DNA of 63,255 nucleotides from Acidobacteriota bacterium (lineage in GTDB: Bacteria; Acidobacteriota; Vicinamibacteria; Vicinamibacterales; JAKQTR01): assembly GCA_026393675.1 (NCBI GenBank), contig JAPKZQ010000017.1, positions 1-63,255 on the forward strand, written 5' to 3'. Shown in pieces: positions 51,194-62,998 of this stretch (positions are counted from its first letter, which is position 1; each line of letters starts with the position of its first letter). The translations under genes and the position numbers were made by a program. The notes below the pieces were generated by a model that ran no database searches, was not told the DNA's origin, and was given only the letters and a program-made list of their open reading frames with translations.

Positions 51194-53116
51194 ATGACGA
51201 TGCTCGATCGCATGCGGCGTCACAAGGGCTGGCTCAAGTGGAGCCTGGCCCTGGTGTGTCTTACCTTTGTGGTGTTCTATATCCCCAGTTTCCTGGGCAA
51301 CGGCGACGGCACCTCTTCCAATGACGAAGTGGCGCGGGTGGATGGCACCAGCATCAACGTCTCGGAGTTCCGCCGGGCGTACCAGAGCCAGGTCGCGGCG
51401 TACCGCCAGGCCTACGGTGCCGGCATCAGCGAACAATTGCTGAAGCAGCTCGGATTCGAGCAGCAGGTGCTGCAGCAGTTGATCAACGAGCGCGCGATGG
51501 TAGCCGAAGCCGGACGCCTCGGCATCACCGTGACCGATGAGGAAGTGGGCCAGCGCATCGTGTCGATGCCGGAGTTCCAGGAAAACGGCAGGTTCGTCGG
51601 CGAGCAGCGCTACCAGATCACGCTCAGGAACGCCCGTCCGCCCCTCTCCCCGCCCGAATTCGAGGCGAGCCTCAAGCGCCAGTTGCTCATCCAGAAGCTG
51701 CAGGCCGTGGTGACCGACTGGGTGAGCGTGACCAACACCGAAGCCGACGCGGAGTATCAGCGCCGCAACGAGAAGGTCAAAGTGCAGCTCGTGCACATCT
51801 CCGCCGATACGTTCCGCGCCCAGGCGACGGCGACCGACGCCGAGATCGCGGCCGCCTTCGAGAAGAACAAAGAGAAGTACCGCATCGGTGAGCGCCGGAA
51901 GGTGAAGTACCTGCTGATCGATCTCGATGCCCAGCGCAAGGGCGTCATAGTGCCCTCGCGCGAGGTGGAGCGGTTCTACAACAACAACATCGAGACATTC
52001 TCGACGCCGGAGCAGGTGCGCGCGAGCCACATCCTCCTCAAGAGCGAAGGCAAGGACGAGAAGGCCGTGCGGGCCGAGGCGGAGAAAGTACTGGCCGAAG
52101 CCAAGAAACCGAACGCCGATTTCGCGGCGCTGGCCAAGAAGTACTCCGAGGACGAGCCGACCGCCAAGCAGGGCGGCGACCTCGACTACTTCGCAAAAGG
52201 CCGGATAGGCCCGGAATTCGACGAGGTCGCGTTCGCGCTCGCGCCCGGCACGATGAGCAACGTGGTGAAGACCAGCGTCGGTTTCCAGATCATCAAGGTC
52301 GTGGACAAGAAGGCGGCCACCACCCGAACGCTCGAGCAGGTGCGGGCGCAGATCACCGAGCAACTGGCGATGGAAAAGGCGCAGAAGGCCGCTGATGGCC
52401 TGGCCGATCAGCTGGCGAAGGAACTGAAGACGCCGCCGGATCTCGACAAGGTCGCGGCGTCGCGCGGATGGAAGGTCCAGGAGACCGGGTTCTTCACGCG
52501 TGAAGAGCCGCTGCTCAGCCTCGGCGGATCGCCGCAGGTGTCGGCCGAAATCTTCCAGCTTGGCAACAACGAAGTCAGCGGCGCCTTGCGAGTGGGCCGC
52601 GGGTACGCGTTTGCGGCGGTCTCGGGTCGCGAAGATCCACGAATCCCCACGCTCGACGAGGTGAAGGACAAGGCCCGCGACGATGTGATCAAGGAGAAGG
52701 CGAGCAAGCTGGCGTCTGAGAAGGCGGCTACGCTGGCGGCGGCCCTCAAAACGGCGATCGATTTCGTGGCAGCCGCCAAGAAGGCCGGGATCGAGGCCAA
52801 GACGAGCGATCTCGTCGCGCGCGGCACCGCGCTGCCGGATGTGGGCATGAACGCCACGGTGGAGAAGGCCGCGTTTTCACAGGCCATCGGCGCCGTGAGT
52901 GATCCGATTGCGACACTGGATGGCACGACGATCCTGAAGGTCATCGAGCGGAAGGACATCGCCCCGAGCGAAGCCGCAGGCGCGCGGGAGTCGATCAAAC
53001 AGGATCTGCTCGGCCAGCGGCGCAATCAGTTCTTCAACGCCTACATGATAAAGGCGCGCCAGAAGATGAAGATCCAGATGAACCGCGAGGCCCTCGATAG
53101 GTCGACCGGCGCGTAA
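51194..53116 (+). CDS. ppiD: PpiD/SurA-like periplasmic peptidyl-prolyl isomerase, membrane anchored
   Basis: 640 residues. A cytoplasmic N-terminus (MTMLDRMRRHKGWLKW) and one membrane helix (SLALVCLTFVVFYIPSFLG) are followed by a SurA-N-like chaperone region (about 45-260, VARVDGTSINVSEFRRAYQS, LINERAMVAEAGRLGITVTD). A parvulin domain follows (about 270-365, VRASHILLKSEGKDEKAVRA, FAALAKKYSEDEPTAKQGGD, DLDYFAKGRIGPEFDEVAFA, VGFQIIKVVDKK), then a second helical region. It helps proteins folding at the periplasmic side of the inner membrane. The parvulin domain keeps the usual H-I-L and F-x-x-x-A-x-x-x-S pattern, so it may be catalytic. It has its own promoter. Confidence 0.92.
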   Translation: MTMLDRMRRHKGWLKWSLALVCLTFVVFYIPSFLGNGDGTSSNDEVARVDGTSINVSEFRRAYQSQVAAYRQAYGAGISEQLLKQLGFEQQVLQQLINERAMVAEAGRLGITVTDEEVGQRIVSMPEFQENGRFVGEQRYQITLRNARPPLSPPEFEASLKRQLLIQKLQAVVTDWVSVTNTEADAEYQRRNEKVKVQLVHISADTFRAQATATDAEIAAAFEKNKEKYRIGERRKVKYLLIDLDAQRKGVIVPSREVERFYNNNIETFSTPEQVRASHILLKSEGKDEKAVRAEAEKVLAEAKKPNADFAALAKKYSEDEPTAKQGGDLDYFAKGRIGPEFDEVAFALAPGTMSNVVKTSVGFQIIKVVDKKAATTRTLEQVRAQITEQLAMEKAQKAADGLADQLAKELKTPPDLDKVAASRGWKVQETGFFTREEPLLSLGGSPQVSAEIFQLGNNEVSGALRVGRGYAFAAVSGREDPRIPTLDEVKDKARDDVIKEKASKLASEKAATLAAALKTAIDFVAAAKKAGIEAKTSDLVARGTALPDVGMNATVEKAAFSQAIGAVSDPIATLDGTTILKVIERKDIAPSEAAGARESIKQDLLGQRRNQFFNAYMIKARQKMKIQMNREALDRSTGA

Positions 53117-53152
53117 GCGAACGCACGGCTTCTTCAAACCCTGGAGGTTGAC

Positions 53153-53476
53153 GTGCTGAGTCCTTCGGTGCACAAACACGGCCACGCACTTGTGCCCTCA
53201 GGACTCAGTGCTGAGGGAGCAACTGCGGCCCATGCGCTCGAAAACGAGACGCGGCCGCACTTGCGACTCGAAGCGCTGAGGCAGGCCACGAAGGCGACAC
53301 AGTTGGTGGTGGCTGTGTGCGCCACGCTGGTGATGACAGCAGGAACACTTGGCGCCGAGCGCCACACCCAGTCTTACCAGCAGCTACGACCCGTGGGTGC
53401 GCGCGGCTCGACCCCCCACGCGGATCTGTGCCCAACTTGTATCGACGCTGTTCTTTCTCTAATATCGGAATCATGA
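53153..53476 (+). CDS. Hypothetical small protein (uncertain)
   Basis: 107 residues from GTG 53153, with GGAGG 5 bases before it. A single hydrophobic stretch (LVVAVCATLVMTAGTLGA) lies in the middle; no family is recognised. The 356-base gap 53117-53472 contains nothing else visible. It ends overlapping the next gene's start by 4 bases. Base use is less GC-rich than its neighbours. It could be chance. Confidence 0.28.
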   Translation: MLSPSVHKHGHALVPSGLSAEGATAAHALENETRPHLRLEALRQATKATQLVVAVCATLVMTAGTLGAERHTQSYQQLRPVGARGSTPHADLCPTCIDAVLSLISES

Positions 53477-54384
53477 ATGACTCGACCATCGTTGTGGCGG
53501 GAGCTGCTGGTAATCTCGGCGGACGCATCGCGAGAGCTTTGCTCGAACGGGGAGCCAGCGTAAGAGCGCTTGTTCGCCACGGCACTGCGCGAGACAAGAT
53601 TGAGCGACTGCAGGAGCTCGGCGTAGCGATTGCCAGTGTCGACTTGAGCAGCGCTTCCGAAGTGACACCGGCATGCTCGGGTGCGTCCTGCGTGGTGTCC
53701 GCGCTGCAGGGATTACGGGACGTGATCGTAGAGACGCAAACGGTTCTGCTCGACGCTGCGATCAAGGCTGACGTGCCACGTTTCATTCCGTCCGACTACT
53801 CGATCGATTTCACCAGGTTTCCACCCGGAGAGAATCGCAATCTCGATCTGCGCCGAGACTTCCACAAGCGCCTGGATAAGACGTCGATTTCAGCGACCAC
53901 GATCTACAACGGTGCGTTTGCCGATATGCTGACCGGTCAGATGCCGCTCATTCTCTTCAAACTGAAGCGCGTCCTCTATTGGGGGAATGCGGACCAGCGC
54001 ATGGACTTCACGACGATGGACGACACGGCCGCCTTCACGGCGAGCGCGGCTCTTGATCCGTCCACTCCTCGCATTCTACGAATCGCTGGCGATCAACTCA
54101 GCGCCCGGGAGCTGACAGCGGTCGTGAGTGAGGTGACCGGAAAGAAGTTCCGCCTGTTCCGCGCCGGAGGTCTGGGCATGCTCGGCACGCTTATCAAGGT
54201 CGCGCGCACGATCGCTCCCGGAGAGAAGGAACTTTACCCGGCATGGCAGGGCATGCAGTACATGCGTAACATGTTCGACGGCCGGGCAAAGCTAGAGCCG
54301 CTCGACAACGATCGCTATCCCAACATGCGTTGGACGACTGTGCGGGATGTGCTCTCAGCGCGTCAAGTGAGGCGCCCATCGTGA
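53473..54384 (+). CDS. NmrA/isoflavone-reductase-like NAD(P)-binding protein
   Basis: 303 residues. The N-terminal dinucleotide-binding motif is VVAGAAGNLGGRIARALLER (GxxGxxG). It is followed by SVRALVRHG, ASCVVSALQGLRDVIVETQT, VPRFIPSDYSIDFTRFPPGE and NADQRMDFTTMDDTAAFTAS, all typical of atypical short-chain dehydrogenases of the NmrA type. The substrate is unknown; such proteins are often redox sensors or quinone/phenolic reductases. Its lower GC and lack of a linked pathway suggest it may have been acquired. The 234 bases to sppA hold no gene. Confidence 0.85.
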   Translation: MNDSTIVVAGAAGNLGGRIARALLERGASVRALVRHGTARDKIERLQELGVAIASVDLSSASEVTPACSGASCVVSALQGLRDVIVETQTVLLDAAIKADVPRFIPSDYSIDFTRFPPGENRNLDLRRDFHKRLDKTSISATTIYNGAFADMLTGQMPLILFKLKRVLYWGNADQRMDFTTMDDTAAFTASAALDPSTPRILRIAGDQLSARELTAVVSEVTGKKFRLFRAGGLGMLGTLIKVARTIAPGEKELYPAWQGMQYMRNMFDGRAKLEPLDNDRYPNMRWTTVRDVLSARQVRRPS

Positions 54385-54618
54385 GTGCTGTTGCCATCTT
54401 TCGCCGGGCATGATCTAACGTCAGGGTGAAGCGCAACACGGAACTTGAAGCCGAGCTGGTGGCGAAGTACGCCGTGATCGCGCCTGCGTTCAGGCATGCC
54501 ATACCACGTCCCCCTTGCATAAGGTCAGCACGTAGCCATCAGCACCTGGCGATCTCCACGCGTCGTGTCGCGATGTGCGCGCGCCACATCCTGGAGGCGC
54601 TCTGGCTCCGTCGTCGTC

Positions 54619-56385
54619 CTACTGCATGTAGCCCATGGGCATGAGCGCGAGTGGCTCGCCCCGGCGGAACAGACGAAGTGGGGCCGTCAAGGCCGCGATG
54701 GCTTTCCGATCCGTGAATCCCAGCAGCGCGGCCACCTCCGCGCGTCCGTCCACTCCCCCGCCGAACGACTCGCTCAGCACATCAAAGAGGCTTCTGCGCG
54801 GCGGATAGGTGACGAGTTCGACATTCTGGGATGGCTCGATCTTCGCGCGCTCCTTGGCCACGGCAATCGCACGGTCGAGTCCGCCGAGCACATCCACCAG
54901 GCCCAGGTGTTTCGCCTGCCGCCCGGTCCAGACACGGCCCTGCGCGATCGCATCGACGGCCTCGGGCTTCATCTTGCGCGACTCGGCAACCTTCTCGACG
55001 AACTGGTCGTAGAACGCCTGAAGCTGTTCTTCCAGCTTCTGGCGTTCCGACTCATTGAACGGGCGGACCGGCGAGTTCATCTCGGCGTTCTTGCCCCGGC
55101 TGATGGCCTCGATGTTTATCCCGAGTTTCTCGTACGTGCCGCCGGTCACAATCTTGCCCCCGTAGATGCCGATCGAACCGGTGAGCGTCCCGGGCTGCGC
55201 CACGATGTCGGGCGCCGCCATCGCGATGTAGTAGCCGCCTGATGCCGCCAGATCAGACATCGACGCGACCACCGGGCAGGGATGGGTCCCCGTGCGTGCG
55301 AGCATCAGTTCCCGCCAGATGACGTCGGAGGCGATCGTTGAACCGCCGGGACTATCGATCCGCAACACGATTGCTCGAATCGAACTATCCTTGCGCGCCT
55401 TGCGGATATATTCGACGATCGTGTCGGAGCCGACCACGGGGCCGTTGAGGGGGTCGTAACCACTCCGGCCGGAATTAATGAGGCCGATCGCGTAGATGAC
55501 CGCGATGCGGGGCCCCTTGCCCAGGCCGACCGATTCCAGGCTGACCTTGCTGTAGGCATCGGCCTCGAGGCGCGAGAAGGTCTTCGTCTTCGACAGCTTC
55601 ACCTTCTCCTCGATCTGGTCCTCGTACGCCACCTCGTCCACCAGGCCGGCGTGCAAGGCGTTTTCCGGAAGGTACGGCCCTTCGTCGATGAGCGCCCTCA
55701 CGTCTTCGGGCCGCTTTTTCCGGCTCTCGGCCACGGCCTGCACGAGCTGCTCGAAGAAGTCGTTGTTGAGCGATTCTTCCATCTCGCGGTGCGCCGGCGT
55801 AAAGGTCTTCTCGGTGAGCTGATTGGGCGCCGTCTTGTAGTCGCCGATGTGGTAGAAGTCGGCCGTGGCGCCGATCTTGTCGAGCGTCCCGCGCAGGAAG
55901 AGCGCGTAGCTGGCGAGGCCGCTCAAGTCGAGCGGGCTGGCCGGCGCCAGAAAGACGCGATCACACCCGGTCGCGACGTAGTACTCGCGCGTGCCGCCGT
56001 ATTCGAGGAAGCCAATGGCCTGTTTGCCCGACTTCCTGAAGTCCAGGATCGCGTCGCGCACTTCCTGCAGCTTGGCCCAGTAGGCCGAGGTGAGGTTGCC
56101 CGGCCTGATGATGACGCTCGAGATCCGGGTGTCGACCTTCGCTTTGCGGAGGTTGTCCACGAGACCGCGCACCGTCGGCCGCTTCGTTGAGACAAGATTT
56201 CCAAACACGTTGTCGGAGGTAATCTCGTCGAGGTCGCCCTCGACTCGCAGCGTGAGCACAGAATTGCTGACGACGGTCGGCTCCCGGCCGACCAGCATCA
56301 GCATCAGGAGCATGCCGCCCACCGAGATGGTGATGCCCAGAATCAGGATCGTAAGTACCAAGCCAACGCCGCGCCGAATTGCCAC
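54619..56385 (-). CDS. sppA: Signal peptide peptidase SppA, long (67K) type
   Basis: 588 residues from GTG 56385, preceded by GGAAGGAGG. An N-terminal membrane anchor (VGLVLTILILGITISVGGML) is followed by two S49 domains. The catalytic lysine is in FYHIGDYKTAPNQL (N-terminal domain) and the serine in SMSDLAASGGYYIAMAAPDI (C-terminal domain), with GTLTGSIGIYGG behind. These match the Ser-Lys dyad of Escherichia coli SppA. It degrades signal peptides in the inner membrane, active site toward the periplasm. TATACT on the minus strand at 56414-56419 is the likely -10. A longer in-frame ORF reaches 56763, but those residues are not SppA-like. Confidence 0.93.
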   Translation of the reverse strand: MAIRRGVGLVLTILILGITISVGGMLLMLMLVGREPTVVSNSVLTLRVEGDLDEITSDNVFGNLVSTKRPTVRGLVDNLRKAKVDTRISSVIIRPGNLTSAYWAKLQEVRDAILDFRKSGKQAIGFLEYGGTREYYVATGCDRVFLAPASPLDLSGLASYALFLRGTLDKIGATADFYHIGDYKTAPNQLTEKTFTPAHREMEESLNNDFFEQLVQAVAESRKKRPEDVRALIDEGPYLPENALHAGLVDEVAYEDQIEEKVKLSKTKTFSRLEADAYSKVSLESVGLGKGPRIAVIYAIGLINSGRSGYDPLNGPVVGSDTIVEYIRKARKDSSIRAIVLRIDSPGGSTIASDVIWRELMLARTGTHPCPVVASMSDLAASGGYYIAMAAPDIVAQPGTLTGSIGIYGGKIVTGGTYEKLGINIEAISRGKNAEMNSPVRPFNESERQKLEEQLQAFYDQFVEKVAESRKMKPEAVDAIAQGRVWTGRQAKHLGLVDVLGGLDRAIAVAKERAKIEPSQNVELVTYPPRRSLFDVLSESFGGGVDGRAEVAALLGFTDRKAIAALTAPLRLFRRGEPLALMPMGYMQ

Positions 56386-56641
56386 CGACGGCCTCCTTCC
56401 CACCAAAATTGCGAGTATAGCACTTGCCCCAATGGCTCCCGGCCGGGGCCCCCGACGCGGCACCCGCGTTGGGGTGGCGGGCACAGCCGCGGGCCGGTCG
56501 ACAGGATGCGCCTTCAGCCGAAACCCTGTCGCAGCGGTGAACTTGCGGGCGCCGGTGTCCGTCAATACTGACTGAAGGCAACGAATGGACCGTTCCGGCG
56601 ACGCGAAGGCCCGACCGCCGCGAGGATAGACGAGAAGACTC

Positions 56642-57775
56642 ATGCAGACCACCGCACCAGGCGCGCCAGACGACCCCAGGCTCTGGGACCAGTTGAAGCA
56701 GGATTTCCGGGGTTTTGGAGACGATGTCCGGAGTGGCGGATTCTGGGCGGCGATTCGTCGCACGTTCGACGATCTGGAATCGTTTTATCTGTCTGACGAG
56801 TACCGCCTGCGCCTGCAGGAGATGTCGCGGGTCAAGCGGTTCTTCGTCCGGCTCTGGTGGCTGCTGAAATCGCTGTTCCTCAAGTTGACGCCGGCGCGGC
56901 GTGTGCTGCTCATCTTCGCGCTGTGCATTCTGTCGTTTCGCGCGAGCACTTCGACTCAAGGCAGTCATGGCGGCGCGAGTATCGATACTCCCGTGCTGGG
57001 CGCCGGCCTGCTGCTCCTGCTGCTGATGCTGGAACTCAAAGACAAACTGGTCGCCCGGCACGAACTGGCTGCGGGCCGTGCCGTGCAGCGGGCATTGATG
57101 CCGGAGGGCAACCCGACGGTGGCGGGTTGGGATGTGTGGCTCTACACCATGCCGGCCAATGATGTCGGCGGCGACCTGGTGGATCACCTCGAGGTCGAGC
57201 CGGGCCGGCACGCCCTGGCGTTGGCCGACGTGGCCGGCAAGGCCCTGCCGGCCGCGTTGCTGATGGCCAAGGTCCAGTCCACGCTGCGCGCGTTGGCAAC
57301 CGTTGCGACGTCGCTGACCGACCTGGCGTCACGCGTCAATGCGATTCTCTGCCGCGACGGCCTGCCCAACCGGTTCGTGACGCTGGTGTATCTCGATGTG
57401 CACGCCGACAGCGGCCGGATCACGCTGGTCAATGCCGGGCACATGCCGCCAATTGTCGTGACCCCAGCCGGATTCCACGACCTGCCTCGCGGCAATATGG
57501 CCATGGGGTTGATGCCGCGGACCTCGTTTGAGGAGCAGCAGGTCGAGCTCCAGCCTGGCGAGATGCTCGTAGTCTACTCGGATGGTCTGACCGACGCGAT
57601 GAATGCCAGCGGCGACTTCTATGGCGACGAGCGTCTGAGGGCGTTGATGCCCGGACTCTCGGCGCTCACGGCGGCCGATGCCGGCGCGCGCCTGCTCTCG
57701 TCGGTCAACGCCTTCATTAACAACGCCCGTCCGTACGACGACATCTCGCTCGTCATTCTCAAGCGCATGGCCTGA
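56642..57775 (+). CDS. RsbU/SpoIIE-type PP2C phosphatase, membrane attached
   Basis: 377 residues. An N-terminal cytosolic segment is followed by two hydrophobic stretches (RVLLIFALCILSFRAS, TPVLGAGLLLLLLMLEL) and a PPM/SpoIIE domain from about 140: RAVQRALMPEGNPTVAGWDV, ANDVGGDLVDHLEVEPGRHA, LADVAGKALPAALLMAKVQS, NRFVTLVYLDVHADSGRITL, VNAGHMPP, VVYSDGLTDAMNASGDFYGD and RPYDDISLVILK. The metal aspartates (GGDL, ADVAGK, SDGLTD, YDDIS) are present. Such enzymes dephosphorylate anti-sigma-factor antagonists in stress signalling. No linked STAS or HPK gene is seen in the window. It runs divergently from sppA; 256 bases separate their starts. Confidence 0.9.
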   Translation: MQTTAPGAPDDPRLWDQLKQDFRGFGDDVRSGGFWAAIRRTFDDLESFYLSDEYRLRLQEMSRVKRFFVRLWWLLKSLFLKLTPARRVLLIFALCILSFRASTSTQGSHGGASIDTPVLGAGLLLLLLMLELKDKLVARHELAAGRAVQRALMPEGNPTVAGWDVWLYTMPANDVGGDLVDHLEVEPGRHALALADVAGKALPAALLMAKVQSTLRALATVATSLTDLASRVNAILCRDGLPNRFVTLVYLDVHADSGRITLVNAGHMPPIVVTPAGFHDLPRGNMAMGLMPRTSFEEQQVELQPGEMLVVYSDGLTDAMNASGDFYGDERLRALMPGLSALTAADAGARLLSSVNAFINNARPYDDISLVILKRMA

Positions 57776-57831
57776 AACGTTCCGCGTCGGAGGCGACCGG
57801 CGATCCCAGCGGGTGCGAGGCGACGCGCCGT

Positions 57832-58087
57832 TTCGCTCCGCGTCCCCGCTCACGCAAGCCGGCAAAACGTGCCCTGTTCGAGTCCGCCGCACGTGACGTG
57901 GCGATTCGCTCCGCGTCCCCGCTCACACAAGCCGGCAAAACGTGCCCTGTTCGAGTCCGCCGCACGTGACGTGGCGATTCGCTCCGCGTCCCCGCTCACG
58001 CAAGCCGGCAAAACGTGCCCTGTTCGAGTCCGCCGCACGTGACGTGGCGATTCGCTCCGCGTCCCCGCTCACGCAAGCCGGCAAAAC
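57832..58087. repeat. 73-bp tandem array, 3.5 units
   Basis: Units start at 57832, 57905, 57978 and 58051, the last partial (37 bases). The unit begins TTCGCTCCGCGTCCCCGCTC and ends CACGTGACGTGGCGA. Copies differ at one or two positions (ACGCAAG versus ACACAAG). A near-copy of the first 40 bases also occurs inverted at 48689-48720. It lies just after the RsbU-like gene, with no spacer sequence between units, so it is not CRISPR. Confidence 0.9.
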
Positions 58088-58171
58088 ACGTTTCCGGCCG
58101 GAGGCGGGCCGCTCGACGCCGGCTGCCGCTCCGCGGTCGAAAACGCCGGCTGATCCCTTTGGCCTGCAACG

Positions 58172-58377
58172 CGTTTTGCAGACTGCCGCCCTTCGACTTC
58201 GCTCAGGACTTCGCTGTCGGCTTGGTTCGAGGGGCCGCTTCGCGAATCGTCCCGTCACCTGTGCGCCGCAGGGGCGCAAGGAGCAGGGATTGGAGGCTGG
58301 GTCTTTCGCACTGGAGGCCGGGTCTTCCGCCTTCGCGTAGAGCTTCGGCGGACCGCCGTAGCCTTGGCGGAGGCGGT
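58172..58377. repeat. Dispersed repeats: module B and CCGCC...GGCGG unit
   Basis: 58172-58239 is module B, inverted at 48548-48615, which contains a CCCTTCGAC...TTCGAGGGG element flanked by CCG on both sides (58186-58237). 58328-58377 is a CCGCC...GGCGG unit (CCGCCTTCGCGTAGAGCTTC to GCCTTGGCGGAGGCGG) like the one inside the IS91 gene. With the tandem array they fill 57776-58493, 718 bases in which I find no gene. Confidence 0.82.
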
Positions 58378-58490
58378 CAGACCCGGCACTCAGGCGTCGG
58401 CGGCGGCCCCCCTTGGCACGCCGAAGCCGCAGGCGAAGGCGGCCGTGCCCGCCCTGTGAACATGGGGTAAGATCCGCCCGCGGAGGCTGA

Positions 58491-61862
<3,372 letters not shown>

Positions 61863-61865
<3 letters not shown>

Positions 61866-62038
61866 GGTTTGGGGGTTGGGGATTGGGGATTCTGGACCAG
61901 GGATTCGGGGTTCGGGATTTGGGATTCCCGCCTTCGCCGGCTGCCGGCAATACCGGCTTCGGCGTGGCGGGCGGGTTCGGAATTCGGGAGATCAGCGTGA
62001 CAGCGGGCTCCCCTGGGATCGCCGGGCTCCAGCCCGGC
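61863..62038. repeat. Heptamer array and REP hairpin downstream of beta-galactosidase
   Basis: 61863-61927: TAGGGTTTGGGGGTTGGGGA and on, seven or more GGGRTTN units that begin in the stop codon of the beta-galactosidase. 61926-61975 is a CCGCC-type palindrome. 62012-62038 is a single REP hairpin, CCTGGGATCGCCGGGCTCCA then GCCCGGC. Confidence 0.82.
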
Positions 62039-62050
62039 CCGTGTCGCCGC

Positions 62051-62257
62051 CTACGGCGTGATCGGCCAGGGTTTTTCCCACGAACGTAGCGGCCGCCGTC
62101 GCGCGATGAGCGGAACGTCCTGCCGTTGCAGTTCGAGCAGGATGCGCACCTTCTCCTTGAGCGGCAGGCGTGCCTGCGCCCGATGCCACTCGGCTTTTGC
62201 GTCAAACAGGCGCTGGACGACGGCGTCGCGAACGGCGTTCTCGTGGTTATGCGCCAT
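62051..62257 (-). CDS. Hypothetical small protein
   Basis: 68 residues. MAHNHENAVRDAVVQRLFDA, HRAQARLPLKEKVRILLELQ, then a basic IARRRPLRSWEKPWPIT tail. The KEKVRILLELQ...RRRPLRSWE pattern is one I recall in short uncharacterised bacterial proteins, sometimes near nucleotidyltransferase or toxin genes, but I cannot name a function. Its ATG lies within the previous tiny ORF (11-base overlap), so translation could be coupled. Confidence 0.55.
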   Translation of the reverse strand: MAHNHENAVRDAVVQRLFDAKAEWHRAQARLPLKEKVRILLELQRQDVPLIARRRPLRSWEKPWPITP

Positions 62258-62342
62258 CGAGTATCTCCGTTGAGAGGCCGTGACGGGTAAGGAGATCCCG
62301 CAGCCGGTTGATCGCGGAGAAAACGTCTTCGAGTGAGCTCAT
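62247..62342 (-). CDS. Tiny ORF upstream of and overlapping the 68-residue gene
   Basis: 31 residues: MSSLEDVFSAINRLRDLLTR, then HGLSTEILDGA. Amphipathic, hydrophobic residues spaced as in a helix. The stop lies 11 bases into the next gene (ATGGCGCATAA shared), a layout seen with coupled small genes. TACAAT on the minus strand about 15 bases upstream could be a -10 for a nearly leaderless transcript. No family recognised. Confidence 0.4.
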   Translation of the reverse strand: MSSLEDVFSAINRLRDLLTRHGLSTEILDGA

Positions 62343-62356
62343 GGTCTACGGAGGTA

Positions 62357-62385
62357 TTGTAGCGGCAAGCTTCGGCTGCTATACT
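62357..62385 (+). promoter_or_regulatory. Promoter for tRNA-Leu
   Basis: TTGTAG (62357-62362), 17 bases, TATACT (62380-62385); the tRNA begins 27 bases later. The opposite strand here carries the putative promoter of the tiny ORF pair, so the region may be bidirectional. Confidence 0.6.
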
Positions 62386-62411
62386 TTTTGTTCCTGCCTG
62401 TCTCTTCGTGT

Positions 62412-62498
62412 GCGGAAGTGGCGGAACTGGCAGACGCGCAAGCCTCAGGAGCTTGTTGCCGCAAGGCAGTGGAGGTTCAAATCCTCTCTTCCGCACCA
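62412..62498 (+). tRNA. tRNA-Leu (CAG)
   Basis: 87 bases with a long variable arm, as expected for Leu, and encoded CCA. The acceptor GCGGAAG pairs with CTTCCGC. The anticodon arm is CAAGC-CTCAGGA-GCTTG, anticodon CAG. The variable arm is TTGCCGCAAGGCA, and the T-arm GGAGG-TTCAAAT-CCTCT closes in the usual way. Confidence 0.96.
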
Positions 62499-62550
62499 GC
62501 CTTCGCTCACCCTCAGCTTGCACCATCCTCGGGTGAGCTTCGGCTGGCAA
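62497..62550. repeat. Imperfect palindrome after tRNA-Leu
   Basis: CCAGCCTTCGCTCACCCTC pairs with CGGGTGAGCTTCGGCTGG across a 16-base loop, overlapping the tRNA's terminal CA. It could be a transcription-end hairpin or a small mobile palindrome. From 62551 to 62963 I see only further short palindromes (for example GTTATCGGCG / CGCCGATAAC) and no gene. Confidence 0.5.
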
Positions 62551-62963
62551 GCCCAGTACTCGCGAAGGCTGTCCGCCATAGCAACGCGCCTGCGACGCCG
62601 TAGCTCGAAGAGCGAAGGCGCGAGGAGTCCTTCGCGCCGCAGCTCTACTGGGTGAGGTGTCTGCTGGACCCGGCGATGCCTCGACTGTCCGAAGAGAGAG
62701 TCCAGAATCCAGCTCTCTGCGTTATCGGCGGAGTTATCGGCACGACCCGATCGAGCGCCGATAACGATTCAATAGACACAACGGGTTGCAGCAGTCGATT
62801 GGGCACCTATTGGGTCTTTCCCGGGTTCCACCCAAATCGCCTGGCCGAACGGCGACCCAGCCTGCCGCTCGGGTCACACCACCAGGCTCGCCCCTCGGCG
62901 GCATGGCCGTCCGCATCGCACGCGCGACTGGGGTAGCGGAAGATCCTCGACCGGACAATGCCT

Positions 62964-62992
62964 TTGACAACATATGTCTTTGAGTGCATACT
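62964..62992 (+). promoter_or_regulatory. Promoter for the HigB-like gene (leaderless)
   Basis: TTGACA (62964-62969), 17 bases, CATACT (62987-62992). The GTG that best fits the toxin start is at 62999, about where transcription should begin, so the mRNA would have essentially no leader. Confidence 0.5.
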
Positions 62993-62998
62993 CCGGAC

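Noticed and set aside
57832-58087. Possible CRISPR array
   Set aside because: The 73-bp units abut head to tail with no variable spacers, and no cas genes are in the window.
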